Source: Leptospiraceae bacterium
GTDB taxonomy: Bacteria; Spirochaetota; Leptospiria; Turneriellales; Turneriellaceae
NCBI GenBank assembly: GCA_020440825.1
Contig: JAGRNJ010000009.1
Location: 1,550-36,853 of the forward strand
Direction of reading: 5' to 3'
Length of the DNA: 35,304 bases
The notes under the pieces: model-generated
Databases searched by the model: none
Told to the model about the DNA's origin: nothing
What the model saw: the letters and a program-made list of their open reading frames with translations, nothing else
Shown here: piece by piece, positions 18,408-27,097 of the stretch
Numbering within the stretch: position 1 is the first letter of the stretch
Layout: each line of letters begins with the position of its first letter
Translations under genes and position numbers: made by a program

Positions 18408-20263
18408 GCCAGACCGCACAAAAATTTCAACTATGGCAAAGGTTTCGACGCCGCACGATCATTATGACCGTCTTTATCGGGATTGGCTTTGCATCTCTGC
18501 TTTTGCGGCTGGTACAACTGCAGGCAATTGAAGGTGAAGTTTATCTTGAAAAATCTCAACGTGTGATTCGTAAAGTTGCCCCGCTCATTGCCCCGCGGGG
18601 AGAACTTTTTGACCGCAATTACGAAAGCCGGGAAAATGCCGTATACCTCACTTCAAATTCCAGTACCCTGAATCTTATTGCGATTCCCTCGCATTTCAGC
18701 CGGGGCGAACTGATAACCTCTACCCGCCTGCTCGAACGCGCCCTTGCCTTGCCTGCCAACAGTCTTGTCTCGAGAGTGACAGAAGCAAAAATACGTTCCA
18801 ATGAGGAAATCATATTAATTGAGAATCTGAATCCACAGCAACACAGCATATTGGCCGATTACTACCTGAATTTCTCCCGATTCATTGTAAGACAAAGTAC
18901 ACAGCGTAATTATCCGTTTGGCCCGGCTGCTGCTCATGTCACAGGATATATCGGCCCCCCTTCCCGTTCTGATATCGATAACGGCATTCGCAGCTACCAG
19001 CTGGTTGGCAAAAACGGTCTAGAGGCTTTTTATGACTCTATTTTACGGGGGGAAGACGGGGAAATAGTACAAATCAGAACTGCTGTTGGTGAGGTAGAAG
19101 AACAAAAAGTTTTTCGTAATTTTATTCCCGGCAATAATCTGGTACTTACCATTGACGGTGACATGCAAAATGTGGCCTATAAAGCTCTGGGAGACAAGAC
19201 CGGTGCTATCGTTGCCTTGATGCCTGCAACCGGTGAAATCATTGCCTTGGTCAGTAAACCGGAGTTTGACCCGAATATACTGACCGGTCTTGATCGCGAA
19301 TTGCGCAGCCAGCATATTGTTGAAATTCAGCAAAATAAAGCAGAATTGAACCGGGCTATCTCGACCAAGTATCCTCCTGCATCTACTTTTAAGACCCTTG
19401 TTGCTCTTGCAGCCCTCGAAGAAAGGCGTTTTGATCCCGGAAATAGTTTCAAATGTCCCGGTAAATTTGTCTTAAAAAGCAGCTATCGTGGACTGCCCGA
19501 CACTGTATTCAATGACTGGGCAGTACATGGTACCAATGACCTGATTTCAGCAATTGCGAAAAGCTGTTCTGTCTATTTTTATGAATTGGGCTATAAAATC
19601 GGAGCCGAGCCTATCATAAAATATTCCCGTTATTTTCATCTCGATGATAAGTCTGAAATTGATTTGCCCGCTGAGATCAACGGGTTTGTACCGTCTCCCG
19701 CATGGAAAGAAAAAGCACATGATTTACGCTGGTTCGACGGAGATACTGTAAATTTGAGCATAGGTCAGGGATTTATTGAAACAACCTTGATTGGGATGGT
19801 TAATATGTATGCTGGAATTGCCAATGACGGGGTTGTTTATCGCCCCCATCTGGTTCGTCAGATACGTTATGCAGACAATGATGAAATAAAAGAATCCATC
19901 CGCCCGGAACCTCTATTTGAATTGCCAATTGCCAGAACAACATTAGAAACTGTAAAGACCGGTTTACGCGAAGTCGTTGTGAGAGGTACAGCGCGAGGAG
20001 TATTGGGTTATCCCGGTATGATGCCGATCGCCGGAAAAACCGGTACAGTACAAACCCGGTCTAACGATCGGTTTGCCAATTCTACCCAGCACGCATGGTT
20101 TATTGGCTATGGTCCTTTTGATGGGCCACGCGACCAGATGCTGCTGATCGGGGTGTTTGTCGAGCGGGGTATCGGTGGTTCGGTAGGTGCGGCACCAGTT
20201 GCCCGGGATATGTTTATCAAATGGGCACAAAAGCTTGCCCAGCAGAAAAGAGGTTCCACGTGA
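18404..20263 (+). CDS. mrdA: Penicillin-binding protein 2, elongasome transpeptidase
   Basis: 619 residues. Class B PBP that cross-links peptidoglycan with RodA during elongation. A basic cytosolic start and one membrane helix (about 18-40) precede the pedestal with RGELFDRN (65-72) and RNYPFGPAAAHVTGYIG. The transpeptidase motifs are SxxK at S327-K330 (ASTFK), KTG at K545-G547 (AGKTGTVQ), and S387-C-S389 at the SxN/SxD position (AKSCSVYFYELG). E. coli PBP2 has SCD there, so the third residue differs. GQGFIETTLIGMVNMYAGIANDG is also typical. Ends GTGA, overlapping rodA. Confidence 0.95.
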   Translation: MSQTAQKFQLWQRFRRRTIIMTVFIGIGFASLLLRLVQLQAIEGEVYLEKSQRVIRKVAPLIAPRGELFDRNYESRENAVYLTSNSSTLNLIAIPSHFSRGELITSTRLLERALALPANSLVSRVTEAKIRSNEEIILIENLNPQQHSILADYYLNFSRFIVRQSTQRNYPFGPAAAHVTGYIGPPSRSDIDNGIRSYQLVGKNGLEAFYDSILRGEDGEIVQIRTAVGEVEEQKVFRNFIPGNNLVLTIDGDMQNVAYKALGDKTGAIVALMPATGEIIALVSKPEFDPNILTGLDRELRSQHIVEIQQNKAELNRAISTKYPPASTFKTLVALAALEERRFDPGNSFKCPGKFVLKSSYRGLPDTVFNDWAVHGTNDLISAIAKSCSVYFYELGYKIGAEPIIKYSRYFHLDDKSEIDLPAEINGFVPSPAWKEKAHDLRWFDGDTVNLSIGQGFIETTLIGMVNMYAGIANDGVVYRPHLVRQIRYADNDEIKESIRPEPLFELPIARTTLETVKTGLREVVVRGTARGVLGYPGMMPIAGKTGTVQTRSNDRFANSTQHAWFIGYGPFDGPRDQMLLIGVFVERGIGGSVGAAPVARDMFIKWAQKLAQQKRGST

Positions 20264-21783
20264 GAATTTTTCTCAAGCTCGACTGGATATTGATATCATT
20301 GACTCTTGCTGCAACCTGGATCGGGATCATTACCCTGTTTGGCGGTGGCCAGGCCGGCGAAGGGCTTGCGATTAAAAAAATGATCTGGTTGCTACTGTGT
20401 ATCGCAGTTATGTTTGCAATCGCATTTGTCAATTATCAGACTCTGGGCTCTTACTCAGTTATCATTTATGGGGTCTGTCTGGCCCTGCTGATCTTGACCC
20501 TGGTTCCATTCATTGGTACAAAAGTGAAAGGAGCACGTTCATGGTTACGTTTATTCGGTTTCGGGTTTCAACCTGCCGAATTCATGAAACTTGCTCTTGT
20601 GCTTGCTCTTGCAAAATATCTGGTTTTGCGGGAGAATGAAATCGGAAAATTAAAAGAGCTGGTCATTCCCATCGTCATAACACTTTTTCCGGTTCTTTTT
20701 ATTATCTTGCAACCCGACCTGGGCTATGCTATGCTCTTCATGTTTATTCTTTTTCTTATGCTGCTGATTGGCGGGGCGAACGTTTCTATTATTCTCGGGT
20801 TTTCGATAGTCGGTTTTTTTGCTCTGCTGACCCCAATGTTTCTCGAATACCAGAAGTACATTCTAGTAGACGATGTTTTCAAGCTTTTATCAGAAACCAA
20901 CTTTCGTCTGGCAGATGCTGTCCGTATTCTTAAATTTGATGTCTGGACATATATGGCAGAACCTGGTCTGTCAAAAACTCTACAGGGGGCAGATAATCTA
21001 ACCCGGTGGGCGGCAGAGACACTGACCAAGCCGGAAAATCTCGAAGTCTTCAAAAAAACGGTTGAAGTCGCAGAATCAAACAACCGGAATTTTCTTCGGG
21101 ATTATCTGCGCTCAGATATAGCAATTCTTATTACGATCGGAGTAACTGCTACCCTGTATGGACTTTCGAGTCTGGGGTATTTTGCAACCCGTACCCCATG
21201 GATGAAAAAAGCCGCCACAATAACTTTAATTATTACTTTATCTTTTCTCTCAGGATTTCTGGTACGCAAAACAGTTGGCTTCAAACCCCATCAGGTTATT
21301 CGAATTGTTTCTTTTGCAAACCCTGATAAATTCCCTAAAGGGGCCGGTTATCAGCTTCGACACTCCCTGATAACATTAGGTTCGGGGCAAATTACCGGTA
21401 AGGGTCTTTTCAGCGGCGATATGACCAAAGGAGAAATACCTTACCTGCCAGAATGGTATAATGACTTTATTTTTTCTGTAATCGGGGAACAGTTCGGACT
21501 GATTGGAACCTCCCTCACATTGATCATACTCTTTGGTATTGTATTCCGGGGAATAGCAATCTCATTGCAATCCAAAGATGATTTCGGAGGGCTACTGGCT
21601 GCAGGTATTACCTCAGTATTCTTACTGCATATTCTCATCAATGTGGGTATCACGTTAGGTCTGTTTCCCGTAACGGGCATTCCGTTGATTTTCATAAGTT
21701 CAGGCGGGAGCAATCTGTTGAGTAATTTTATTGCAATAGGGATTCTCTTGAACATCAATATGCGTAGATTTATCAATGCGTAA
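20260..21783 (+). CDS. rodA: Peptidoglycan glycosyltransferase RodA (SEDS family) with a large insertion
   Basis: 507 residues from GTG 20260, which overlaps the mrdA stop and has AGAGG upstream. An open extension to 20221 lies inside mrdA and is not favoured. SEDS motifs: KGARSWLRLFGFGFQPAEFMKL, shown as GARSWLRL and GFQPAEFMKL; QPDLGYA; FPKGAGYQLRHSLITLGSG; GKGLFSGD; EWYNDFIFSVIGEQFGLIG, whose Asp corresponds to the residue essential in studied RodA proteins; and SSGGSNLLSNFIAIGIL. The usual length is about 370-420. The excess is mainly an extra-loop segment at about residues 198-287 (bases 20851-21120), largely hydrophilic and helical, followed by an additional hydrophobic segment. Confidence 0.95.
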   Translation: MRIFLKLDWILISLTLAATWIGIITLFGGGQAGEGLAIKKMIWLLLCIAVMFAIAFVNYQTLGSYSVIIYGVCLALLILTLVPFIGTKVKGARSWLRLFGFGFQPAEFMKLALVLALAKYLVLRENEIGKLKELVIPIVITLFPVLFIILQPDLGYAMLFMFILFLMLLIGGANVSIILGFSIVGFFALLTPMFLEYQKYILVDDVFKLLSETNFRLADAVRILKFDVWTYMAEPGLSKTLQGADNLTRWAAETLTKPENLEVFKKTVEVAESNNRNFLRDYLRSDIAILITIGVTATLYGLSSLGYFATRTPWMKKAATITLIITLSFLSGFLVRKTVGFKPHQVIRIVSFANPDKFPKGAGYQLRHSLITLGSGQITGKGLFSGDMTKGEIPYLPEWYNDFIFSVIGEQFGLIGTSLTLIILFGIVFRGIAISLQSKDDFGGLLAAGITSVFLLHILINVGITLGLFPVTGIPLIFISSGGSNLLSNFIAIGILLNINMRRFINA

Positions 21784-21814
21784 CCCTGTGGAAACCGTTC
21801 ATCTACAGACTTTT

Positions 21815-21845
21815 TGAGAGGTCCCTCAGGTATTTTTTTATTTTC
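21815..21845 (+). terminator. Weak terminator-like hairpin after rodA
   Basis: TGAG AGGTCC CTCA with flanking GG/CC possibilities, followed by TATTTTTTTATTTT. The stem is short and imperfect but the T-rich tail is good. It sits between convergent genes (rodA stop 21783, opposite gene stop 21881) where a terminator is expected. Confidence 0.35.
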
Positions 21846-21880
21846 CAGTAGCCGTTTGCAAAGTCTGTCAGAGCGAAACT

Positions 21881-22288
21881 TCATTGACCGTAAGCAAGTT
21901 TGTATTGCCAGGCTGCATAATAATAAGTTTCAGATTGAATAATTTCTGAAGAGGAATTTCGATCCCAGTTCATAAGATCGTTTCGCACGATGGCCCCGGT
22001 AATCAAAAAACTGCTGCTGATCGCAAATACCGAAACCAGTGGTGGCATCGATAAATTTGAATCGCCGGTTGCGGCAAGATATACCAGAGCTGTCGCACCG
22101 TAAGTAATTGCTGTAACAAAGGGCAAACTCAGAAAAAAAACTATCTCTCCCCTGCGAATGGGTGTTTCGGTATAATTCTTCTCATAGGCATCGAGATGTT
22201 TGAAACTGTCTTCTTCATTGTTCCGATTCTGGGAAAAAGCAGATTTAGCCAGAAGCAAGCAGAGTAAAACAGCAAGTACTTTATTCAT
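21881..22288 (-). CDS. Unknown small membrane protein with a signal-like N-terminus
   Basis: 135 residues from ATG 22288, chosen because AGGAG lies seven bases upstream; an in-frame ATG at 22306 lies inside ruvB and has no site. The start MNKVLAVLLCLLLAKSAFSQ looks like a cleavable signal peptide. A charged stretch (about 21-45) is followed by two membrane segments (about 50-75 and 80-100) and a polar, Tyr/Trp-containing tail. The two internal segments might form a hairpin in the inner membrane. No family recognised. It overlaps ruvB by eight bases, and is the last gene of the ten-gene run. Confidence 0.7.
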   Translation of the reverse strand: MNKVLAVLLCLLLAKSAFSQNRNNEEDSFKHLDAYEKNYTETPIRRGEIVFFLSLPFVTAITYGATALVYLAATGDSNLSMPPLVSVFAISSSFLITGAIVRNDLMNWDRNSSSEIIQSETYYYAAWQYKLAYGQ

Positions 22289-23351
22289 TATTATTCTCCT
22301 GTTCAAAGAGATGATTTTCGAGTCCCGAAGAATTTTTCATTTCTGCATTGATGTGCTTGAATCCCTCGCGACTGAGAACCCGCCCGCGCGGTGTGCGTAA
22401 AATAAATCCTAATCGTACGAGATAAGGTTCGAGATAATCTTCCAGAGTAACTAAATCTTCTGCCAGAATTGCAGCTACTGCTTTTAAACCCACCGGCCCG
22501 CCTGAGTAATGCCGGGCAATCGCATCTAAAAACTGTAGATCGAGATTTGTCAGTCCCAGACTGTCAATACCCATTAATTCAAAAGAACGTATCGCTTCTG
22601 CTTCATCAATGGTCACCATTTTTAATTTTTTTTCATGAGCATAGACTGTTGCGAAATCCCAAATACGACGCAAAAGTCGCAGAGCAACGCGCGGGGTTCT
22701 TCTAGCCCTGGCAGCTATAGCCTGCAGCCCGGAACTATCAATATCAATCTGCCAAAGTCGGGCTGCACGTTGCAGTACCTGCACCAGTTCGGTTTCTTCA
22801 TAAAAATCGAGACGCAATTTAATTCCGAACCTGTCTGTTAACGGGGAAGACAAAGCTCCAGGTCGAGTTGTGGCGCCGACCAAGGTGAAAGGGGGTAATT
22901 TCAACTGTACACTGGCAGCAGACATCCCTTCACCAACAGAGATATCAATTACTTTGTCTTCCATAGCGGTATAAAGAATTTCTTCAACCGGCGCTGGCAG
23001 TCTGTGAATTTCATCAATAAACAGGACATCCATTTCTTGCATGGCGGCCAGCATTCTGGCAAGATCTCCGGGGCGTCGCAAGTTCGGAGCCGCAATCTGG
23101 TGAAAGCCGGCGCCCTGCGCTCCCGAGAGTATTCTGGCTAAAGTTGTTTTGCCGAGACCCGGTGGTCCTGAAAAAAGAATATGGTCAAGCGCTTCTTTTC
23201 TTAATCTGGCAGCGGTTAAAAAAACACCAAGATTCTCCCTGATCGTTTTTTGCCCAATAAACTCATTCAATGCCTTGGGGCGAATTCCCGCATCTTCATC
23301 TGAATTCTTATTCTGAATATCATAGATCTCTTTGCCTGTCATCGTTGACAT
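22281..23351 (-). CDS. ruvB: Holliday junction branch-migration ATPase RuvB
   Basis: 356 residues. RuvB hexamers drive branch migration with RuvA. AAA+ motifs: Walker A GPPGLGKTT (62-70), Walker B FIDEIH (111-116), sensor 1 GATTRPG (159-165), sensor 2/arginine region RTPRVALRLLRR (218-229), and the C-terminal winged helix with YSGGPVGLKAVAAILAED and GFILRTPRGRVLS. The start ATG overlaps the acpS TAA by one base; a second ATG three codons later is possible. Neither ruvA nor ruvC is adjacent. Confidence 0.97.
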   Translation of the reverse strand: MSTMTGKEIYDIQNKNSDEDAGIRPKALNEFIGQKTIRENLGVFLTAARLRKEALDHILFSGPPGLGKTTLARILSGAQGAGFHQIAAPNLRRPGDLARMLAAMQEMDVLFIDEIHRLPAPVEEILYTAMEDKVIDISVGEGMSAASVQLKLPPFTLVGATTRPGALSSPLTDRFGIKLRLDFYEETELVQVLQRAARLWQIDIDSSGLQAIAARARRTPRVALRLLRRIWDFATVYAHEKKLKMVTIDEAEAIRSFELMGIDSLGLTNLDLQFLDAIARHYSGGPVGLKAVAAILAEDLVTLEDYLEPYLVRLGFILRTPRGRVLSREGFKHINAEMKNSSGLENHLFEQENNNE

Positions 23352-23725
23352 TATTTTTCCAGAATCACAGTCGCAGATGAAAATAAATTTTCATGAGCAA
23401 TACTGAAATGAATATTCTGTGCTCCCGTTTTTTCGAGAATGCTCAATAATTCCCCTTTTACAATGATATTTTTTTTACCTTCGCCCCCGACAATCCCCAC
23501 ATCTCGATAGCTCAGGGTCAGATCCCGGTTTTTACCCAATGCTTTGATAAAAGCCTCTTTCAGCGCAAACCGGGCAGTTAAGTGAGGCACCGGGTTTTTA
23601 CGAACCAGACAATACTGTATTTCTTCTGGAAAGAATACTCGCTTTAAAAATCGTTCTCCATAGCGCGCATATAATTGCGCTATTCTTTGATTTTCACAAA
23701 TGTCTGTCCCTAAACCAACGATCAT
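23351..23725 (-). CDS. acpS: Holo-[acyl-carrier-protein] synthase
   Basis: 124 residues, normal length. AcpS moves 4'-phosphopantetheine from CoA to apo-ACP. The two metal-binding blocks are visible: VGLGTDICENQRI with Asp8, and LTARFALKEAFIKALG with Glu57. FFPEEIQYCL corresponds to the F-T-x-x-E-x-x-x-C block. It overlaps pdxJ by four bases and ruvB by one. pdxJ-acpS is a very common gene pair. Confidence 0.95.
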   Translation of the reverse strand: MIVGLGTDICENQRIAQLYARYGERFLKRVFFPEEIQYCLVRKNPVPHLTARFALKEAFIKALGKNRDLTLSYRDVGIVGGEGKKNIIVKGELLSILEKTGAQNIHFSIAHENLFSSATVILEK

Positions 23726-24450
23726 TGCAACAATCCTTTCATTTCTTTTACTGCCTGAAAAAGACCTACCTTCAGACTGTGGGAAATGATTGCGTGGCCT
23801 ATATTCACCTCAACCAGATTTTCAATCTGGCAGATGGCTTCAATGTTCTGATAGTTGAGCCCATGTCCCGCGTGAAACTCAAGATTATTTGACAGACAGA
23901 ATTCGGCAGCACTATGAATTAAAGTCAATTCTCTGCGAAAGGCCCTTTCTTCAAAAAAACTTCTTGCATAATGGCCGGTATGAATTTCGACTCCGTCAAC
24001 CCCACAATCGGCACACACCTGCAGTTGATCATCATCATGGTTAATAAATGGAAATACTGTGATTCCAGCATTCTGCAAAATGGAGGTATATTCTCTCAAT
24101 TTTTTGATATTGGTCTTAGCGTTGAGACCACCTTCTGTCGTAATTTCATTGCGGCGTTCCGGTACGATACAGACACTCTTGGGTGCTATTGCAAGCGCAT
24201 TGTCGAGCATTTCCCGGGTCAGCGCCATTTCAAGATTGATCGGGATCTTCATATGTTTTTTCAGTTCTGGTAAGTCTGCATCTTGAATATGTCGACGATC
24301 TTCCCTCAGGTGTACAGTAATTGAATGGGCGCCGGCTTCCTGTACTATGAAAGCCATCTCTAATAAAGAGGGATCTGCTTCTGCTCTGGCATTGCGTAAA
24401 GTTGCAATGTGATCAATATTGACCCCTAAGCGTATTCTGTCTGGTTTCAT
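23722..24450 (-). CDS. pdxJ: Pyridoxine 5'-phosphate synthase
   Basis: 242 residues. PdxJ condenses aminoacetone phosphate with deoxyxylulose-5-phosphate in the last ring-forming step of vitamin B6 synthesis. Motifs: RLGVNIDHIATLRNAR at the N-terminus, AGAHSITVHLREDRRHI, NLEMALTREML, VCIVPERRNEITTEGG, GVEIHTGHYA, FHAGHGLNYQN and EVNIGHAIIS. These give the catalytic His/Glu set of the family. It overlaps cdaR and acpS by four bases each. Confidence 0.97.
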   Translation of the reverse strand: MKPDRIRLGVNIDHIATLRNARAEADPSLLEMAFIVQEAGAHSITVHLREDRRHIQDADLPELKKHMKIPINLEMALTREMLDNALAIAPKSVCIVPERRNEITTEGGLNAKTNIKKLREYTSILQNAGITVFPFINHDDDQLQVCADCGVDGVEIHTGHYARSFFEERAFRRELTLIHSAAEFCLSNNLEFHAGHGLNYQNIEAICQIENLVEVNIGHAIISHSLKVGLFQAVKEMKGLLQ

Positions 24451-25484
24451 GGCTCAATTGGCTCCTCTGGAGGATCTTCATTCGGTGACAATGCAGGTGA
24501 ATTTTTCTTTTGATATTCTGGACGAATGGTAAACCGGGCTGCTACTTTCTCTGGAATAATTGACAGAACTGCGATTTCTTTTTTATAGCGAATTAAATTC
24601 GCATCAATTTGCAGAGAAGGCTCATTGTCATATGGTAGAATTCTCATGGTTCTCGGGTTAAATTTTGTGGAAGATAGGTCAACCGTAGCGCGTACATCCG
24701 CAATCTGCAATTTTTTCAAAGCTTCTCTGTCTCCCTGTAATTGAATCTTAACAGTTTTTTCTGAGAATACTGCCAACAGTGCGGGATCCAGGCCCTGGGC
24801 TTTGATGGGTATTTCCAGCAAGCGCTCGGTTGTGTTTCCGAGAGATAAAACAGGAATCGAAATTTCTGCTTCTTTACCTTTACTGATGCGCAGTGATGCG
24901 GGTGCATTCACGGTTACTTTTCGAAGATAATTTTTTCTAAGCTTAGAGGCATCAAGTGAGAGCAACACAAGTTCTTTATATTTTCTGAGCTCTGAAGCTG
25001 GTCCCTCTACCGTTACACTGGCAGGATTGATAGATACTCTTCCGATTCGATAACCATCTTCTGCTTCACCTGTCAGATTCACTCTCAATGGCAGATTCTT
25101 TTCTTCAATTGCCTCGAACTGAACGTTGATTCTGCGGGTAAATTCAGCGATTCTAATATTTTCGGGCAGCTGTCTTTCATCAAATTCAATCTTGAACTCT
25201 TCAGTACCATTTTGGGCCTCCTGTAAATCAACGACCGCCCGCAAAGAGGAAGTCGAAAATTTCAGATTCTCTTCTCTGCCGAGCAATTTAAGTTTCAGGA
25301 AACGTGGAGGCTCACTTTTATAGGTCAGGTCTGCCGGCTTATTTTTGTAAACAACCGGTATATTGATCGACGATTCACTGATTTTCGTACTTGTCTGCCA
25401 TGACCACAGACTAAAAGCCAGCAATAGACTGGCAAATTTTGCCTGCCAGTTGCGCGTGAATAACCCGGCTATTTTACCTCTCAT
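24447..25484 (-). CDS. cdaR: YbbR-domain protein, CdaA regulator-like
   Basis: 345 residues. The N-terminal membrane helix (about 14-32, WQAKFASLLLAFSLWSWQ) precedes an extracytoplasmic region with repeated YbbR units, recognisable from patterns such as LPLRVNLTGEAEDGYRIG, VSINPASVTVEGPASEL, LEIPIKAQG and KTVKIQLQGD. In Firmicutes CdaR binds and modulates the c-di-AMP synthase CdaA. The position directly after cdaA, with a four-base overlap, supports that role here. The Pro/Glu-rich tail (after about 325) is probably disordered. Confidence 0.88.
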   Translation of the reverse strand: MRGKIAGLFTRNWQAKFASLLLAFSLWSWQTSTKISESSINIPVVYKNKPADLTYKSEPPRFLKLKLLGREENLKFSTSSLRAVVDLQEAQNGTEEFKIEFDERQLPENIRIAEFTRRINVQFEAIEEKNLPLRVNLTGEAEDGYRIGRVSINPASVTVEGPASELRKYKELVLLSLDASKLRKNYLRKVTVNAPASLRISKGKEAEISIPVLSLGNTTERLLEIPIKAQGLDPALLAVFSEKTVKIQLQGDREALKKLQIADVRATVDLSSTKFNPRTMRILPYDNEPSLQIDANLIRYKKEIAVLSIIPEKVAARFTIRPEYQKKNSPALSPNEDPPEEPIEP

Positions 25485-26293
25485 TTTTTGCCGCCCTTAT
25501 AAACCTGAAACAGGTTTTCCCACTCATCTTCAAGACGGTTTGCATTGAAAGCATACAATAGATTCTTGAGCGCCTGGCCATCGAGTTTTTCGCGAAGTTC
25601 ACCCATAAAGGCTACAGAAATCCATCCCTTTTCTTCAGACACAATAATTGAAAGAGCATCTGATTCTTCAGAAATTCCGAGACCGGCCCGGTGACGCGCA
25701 CCATGCGTGCGTTTGAGCTGATCAGAACTGGAGAGAGGCAAATAGCAGGCGGCCGAGACAATATTACCGCCTTGAATGATGACCGCACCGTCATGCAACG
25801 GATTTTTCTCGAAAAAAATGGACATCAAAAGTTCCCGGGAAATCTTTGCCTGTAAAACAATACCGCCTTCGACCAGTTGGCGCAGACCGATTTTATTGAC
25901 GATCACCAGCAGGGCTCCGGTTTTATCTTCGCCCATCTGGGTTACTGCCGACAAAATATCATCAACCGGCAGCTGGTTAACCGAAACGAGTGAGCGAATC
26001 CAGCCTATTTGACCCAGATTATAGAAAAGTCTGCGCAGCTCTGGCTGCAGGGCAACTATCATTGCAATAATTAAGAAATTTGAGAGAACGTCAAACAACC
26101 AGCCTACTGTATGCAGCGCAAAGAATCTTGATATGATTGATAAAACAAAAATTAAGGTCAGGCCAATGAGTACCGGAATTGCCCGGGTACGGCTCAGCAG
26201 TCTATAGACCTGGTATATCAGGATTGTAACAATCAGGATATCAAACATGTCTTTGATACCGAACTGCAAAAATTTCAAATCTGGCAAATTCAT
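25481..26293 (-). CDS. cdaA: Membrane diadenylate cyclase (c-di-AMP synthase)
   Basis: 270 residues. Three membrane helices (about 16-33, 38-57, 62-82) precede a DisA_N domain that makes c-di-AMP from two ATP. Key motifs: NPLHDGAVII with DGA at 168-170, and THGARHRAGLGISEESDA with RHR at 200-202. The usual form of the second motif is GTRHRA, so Thr is replaced by Ala beside the first Arg. FVLSIISRFF and ALQPELRR are also family-like. The downstream cdaR supports the CdaA class. It overlaps folP by four bases. Confidence 0.95.
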   Translation of the reverse strand: MNLPDLKFLQFGIKDMFDILIVTILIYQVYRLLSRTRAIPVLIGLTLIFVLSIISRFFALHTVGWLFDVLSNFLIIAMIVALQPELRRLFYNLGQIGWIRSLVSVNQLPVDDILSAVTQMGEDKTGALLVIVNKIGLRQLVEGGIVLQAKISRELLMSIFFEKNPLHDGAVIIQGGNIVSAACYLPLSSSDQLKRTHGARHRAGLGISEESDALSIIVSEEKGWISVAFMGELREKLDGQALKNLLYAFNANRLEDEWENLFQVYKGGKK

Positions 26294-27096
26294 CTTTTAA
26301 ACCTGTCTACCGACTGCAGAAATACTCGTACCGCGGCAGTAGTCTTTATGTCATGTACCCGCAAAATATCCACACCCTGCAGATACAGCCACGTGTGAAC
26401 CGAAATTCCTGCTTCACCCCGATCTTCTGGAGCAGCCAAGCCCAATAATTTTTCCAGAAATGATTTTCGGGATATTCCGTAAAGAAGACGCAGATGCTCG
26501 ATTCTCAAGTGACCTGGGTTTGCAATCAAGGCCATGTTATGCTCGAGATTTTTACCAAAACCAATCCCGGGGTCGAGTATCAGACGTTCAGCAGCAATAC
26601 CATACGCCTTTGCCTCTTGCACCCGCTTTTGCAGAAATGCAGAAACTTCAGACAAAACATCAGCGTATTCCGGCGAAAGTTGCATATTAGACGGATTGCC
26701 TTGTGCATGCATAATAACATAGTCGCAGTCAGATTCGGCTACCCTCTGCAGCATCTCAACTTGGGTTCCCCCGGACACATCGTTGATTGTACCAACGCCC
26801 AGTTCGAGCACCCGGCGAGCAATTTCAGGTTTGTAGGTATCTACCGACACTCGTCGATAAAATTCATTCGGGCCAATCTGGCTCTTCAGACTCAATAAAG
26901 GATGGTATAGACGCTGCCATTCTTCTTCTGTCGAAACAGGTTCGGCAAAAGGCCGGGTACTTTCGGCCCCGATATCCAGTCGATCGGCTCCCTGTTCTAG
27001 AAATTTTATTGCTTTTTCAACAAACTCAGATTGTGTTACCCTCGATTTCGAGTAAAAGGAATCCCGGGTTAAATTGAGAACTCCCCAGATTTGCAC
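26290..27096 (-). CDS. folP: Dihydropteroate synthase
   Basis: 268 residues. FolP joins para-aminobenzoate to a pterin and is the sulfonamide target. It shows the TIM-barrel blocks RLDIGAESTRP, VSVDTYKPEIA, TINDVSGG, YVIMHAQGNP, LILDPGIGFGKN, LYGISRKSFL and VDILRVHDI. Loop 1 reads GVLNLTRDSFYSKSR, whereas the family normally has N-x-TPDSF-x-D, so Pro is replaced by Arg and the following Gly-rich part is missing. The ATG is one base from the preceding stop. Confidence 0.95.
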   Translation of the reverse strand: MQIWGVLNLTRDSFYSKSRVTQSEFVEKAIKFLEQGADRLDIGAESTRPFAEPVSTEEEWQRLYHPLLSLKSQIGPNEFYRRVSVDTYKPEIARRVLELGVGTINDVSGGTQVEMLQRVAESDCDYVIMHAQGNPSNMQLSPEYADVLSEVSAFLQKRVQEAKAYGIAAERLILDPGIGFGKNLEHNMALIANPGHLRIEHLRLLYGISRKSFLEKLLGLAAPEDRGEAGISVHTWLYLQGVDILRVHDIKTTAAVRVFLQSVDRFKR

Positions 27097-27097
27097 G

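Noticed and set aside
20221..20259. An upstream ATG start for rodA
   Set aside because: It is inside mrdA and adds polar residues foreign to RodA. GTG 20260 overlaps the mrdA stop and has AGAGG upstream.
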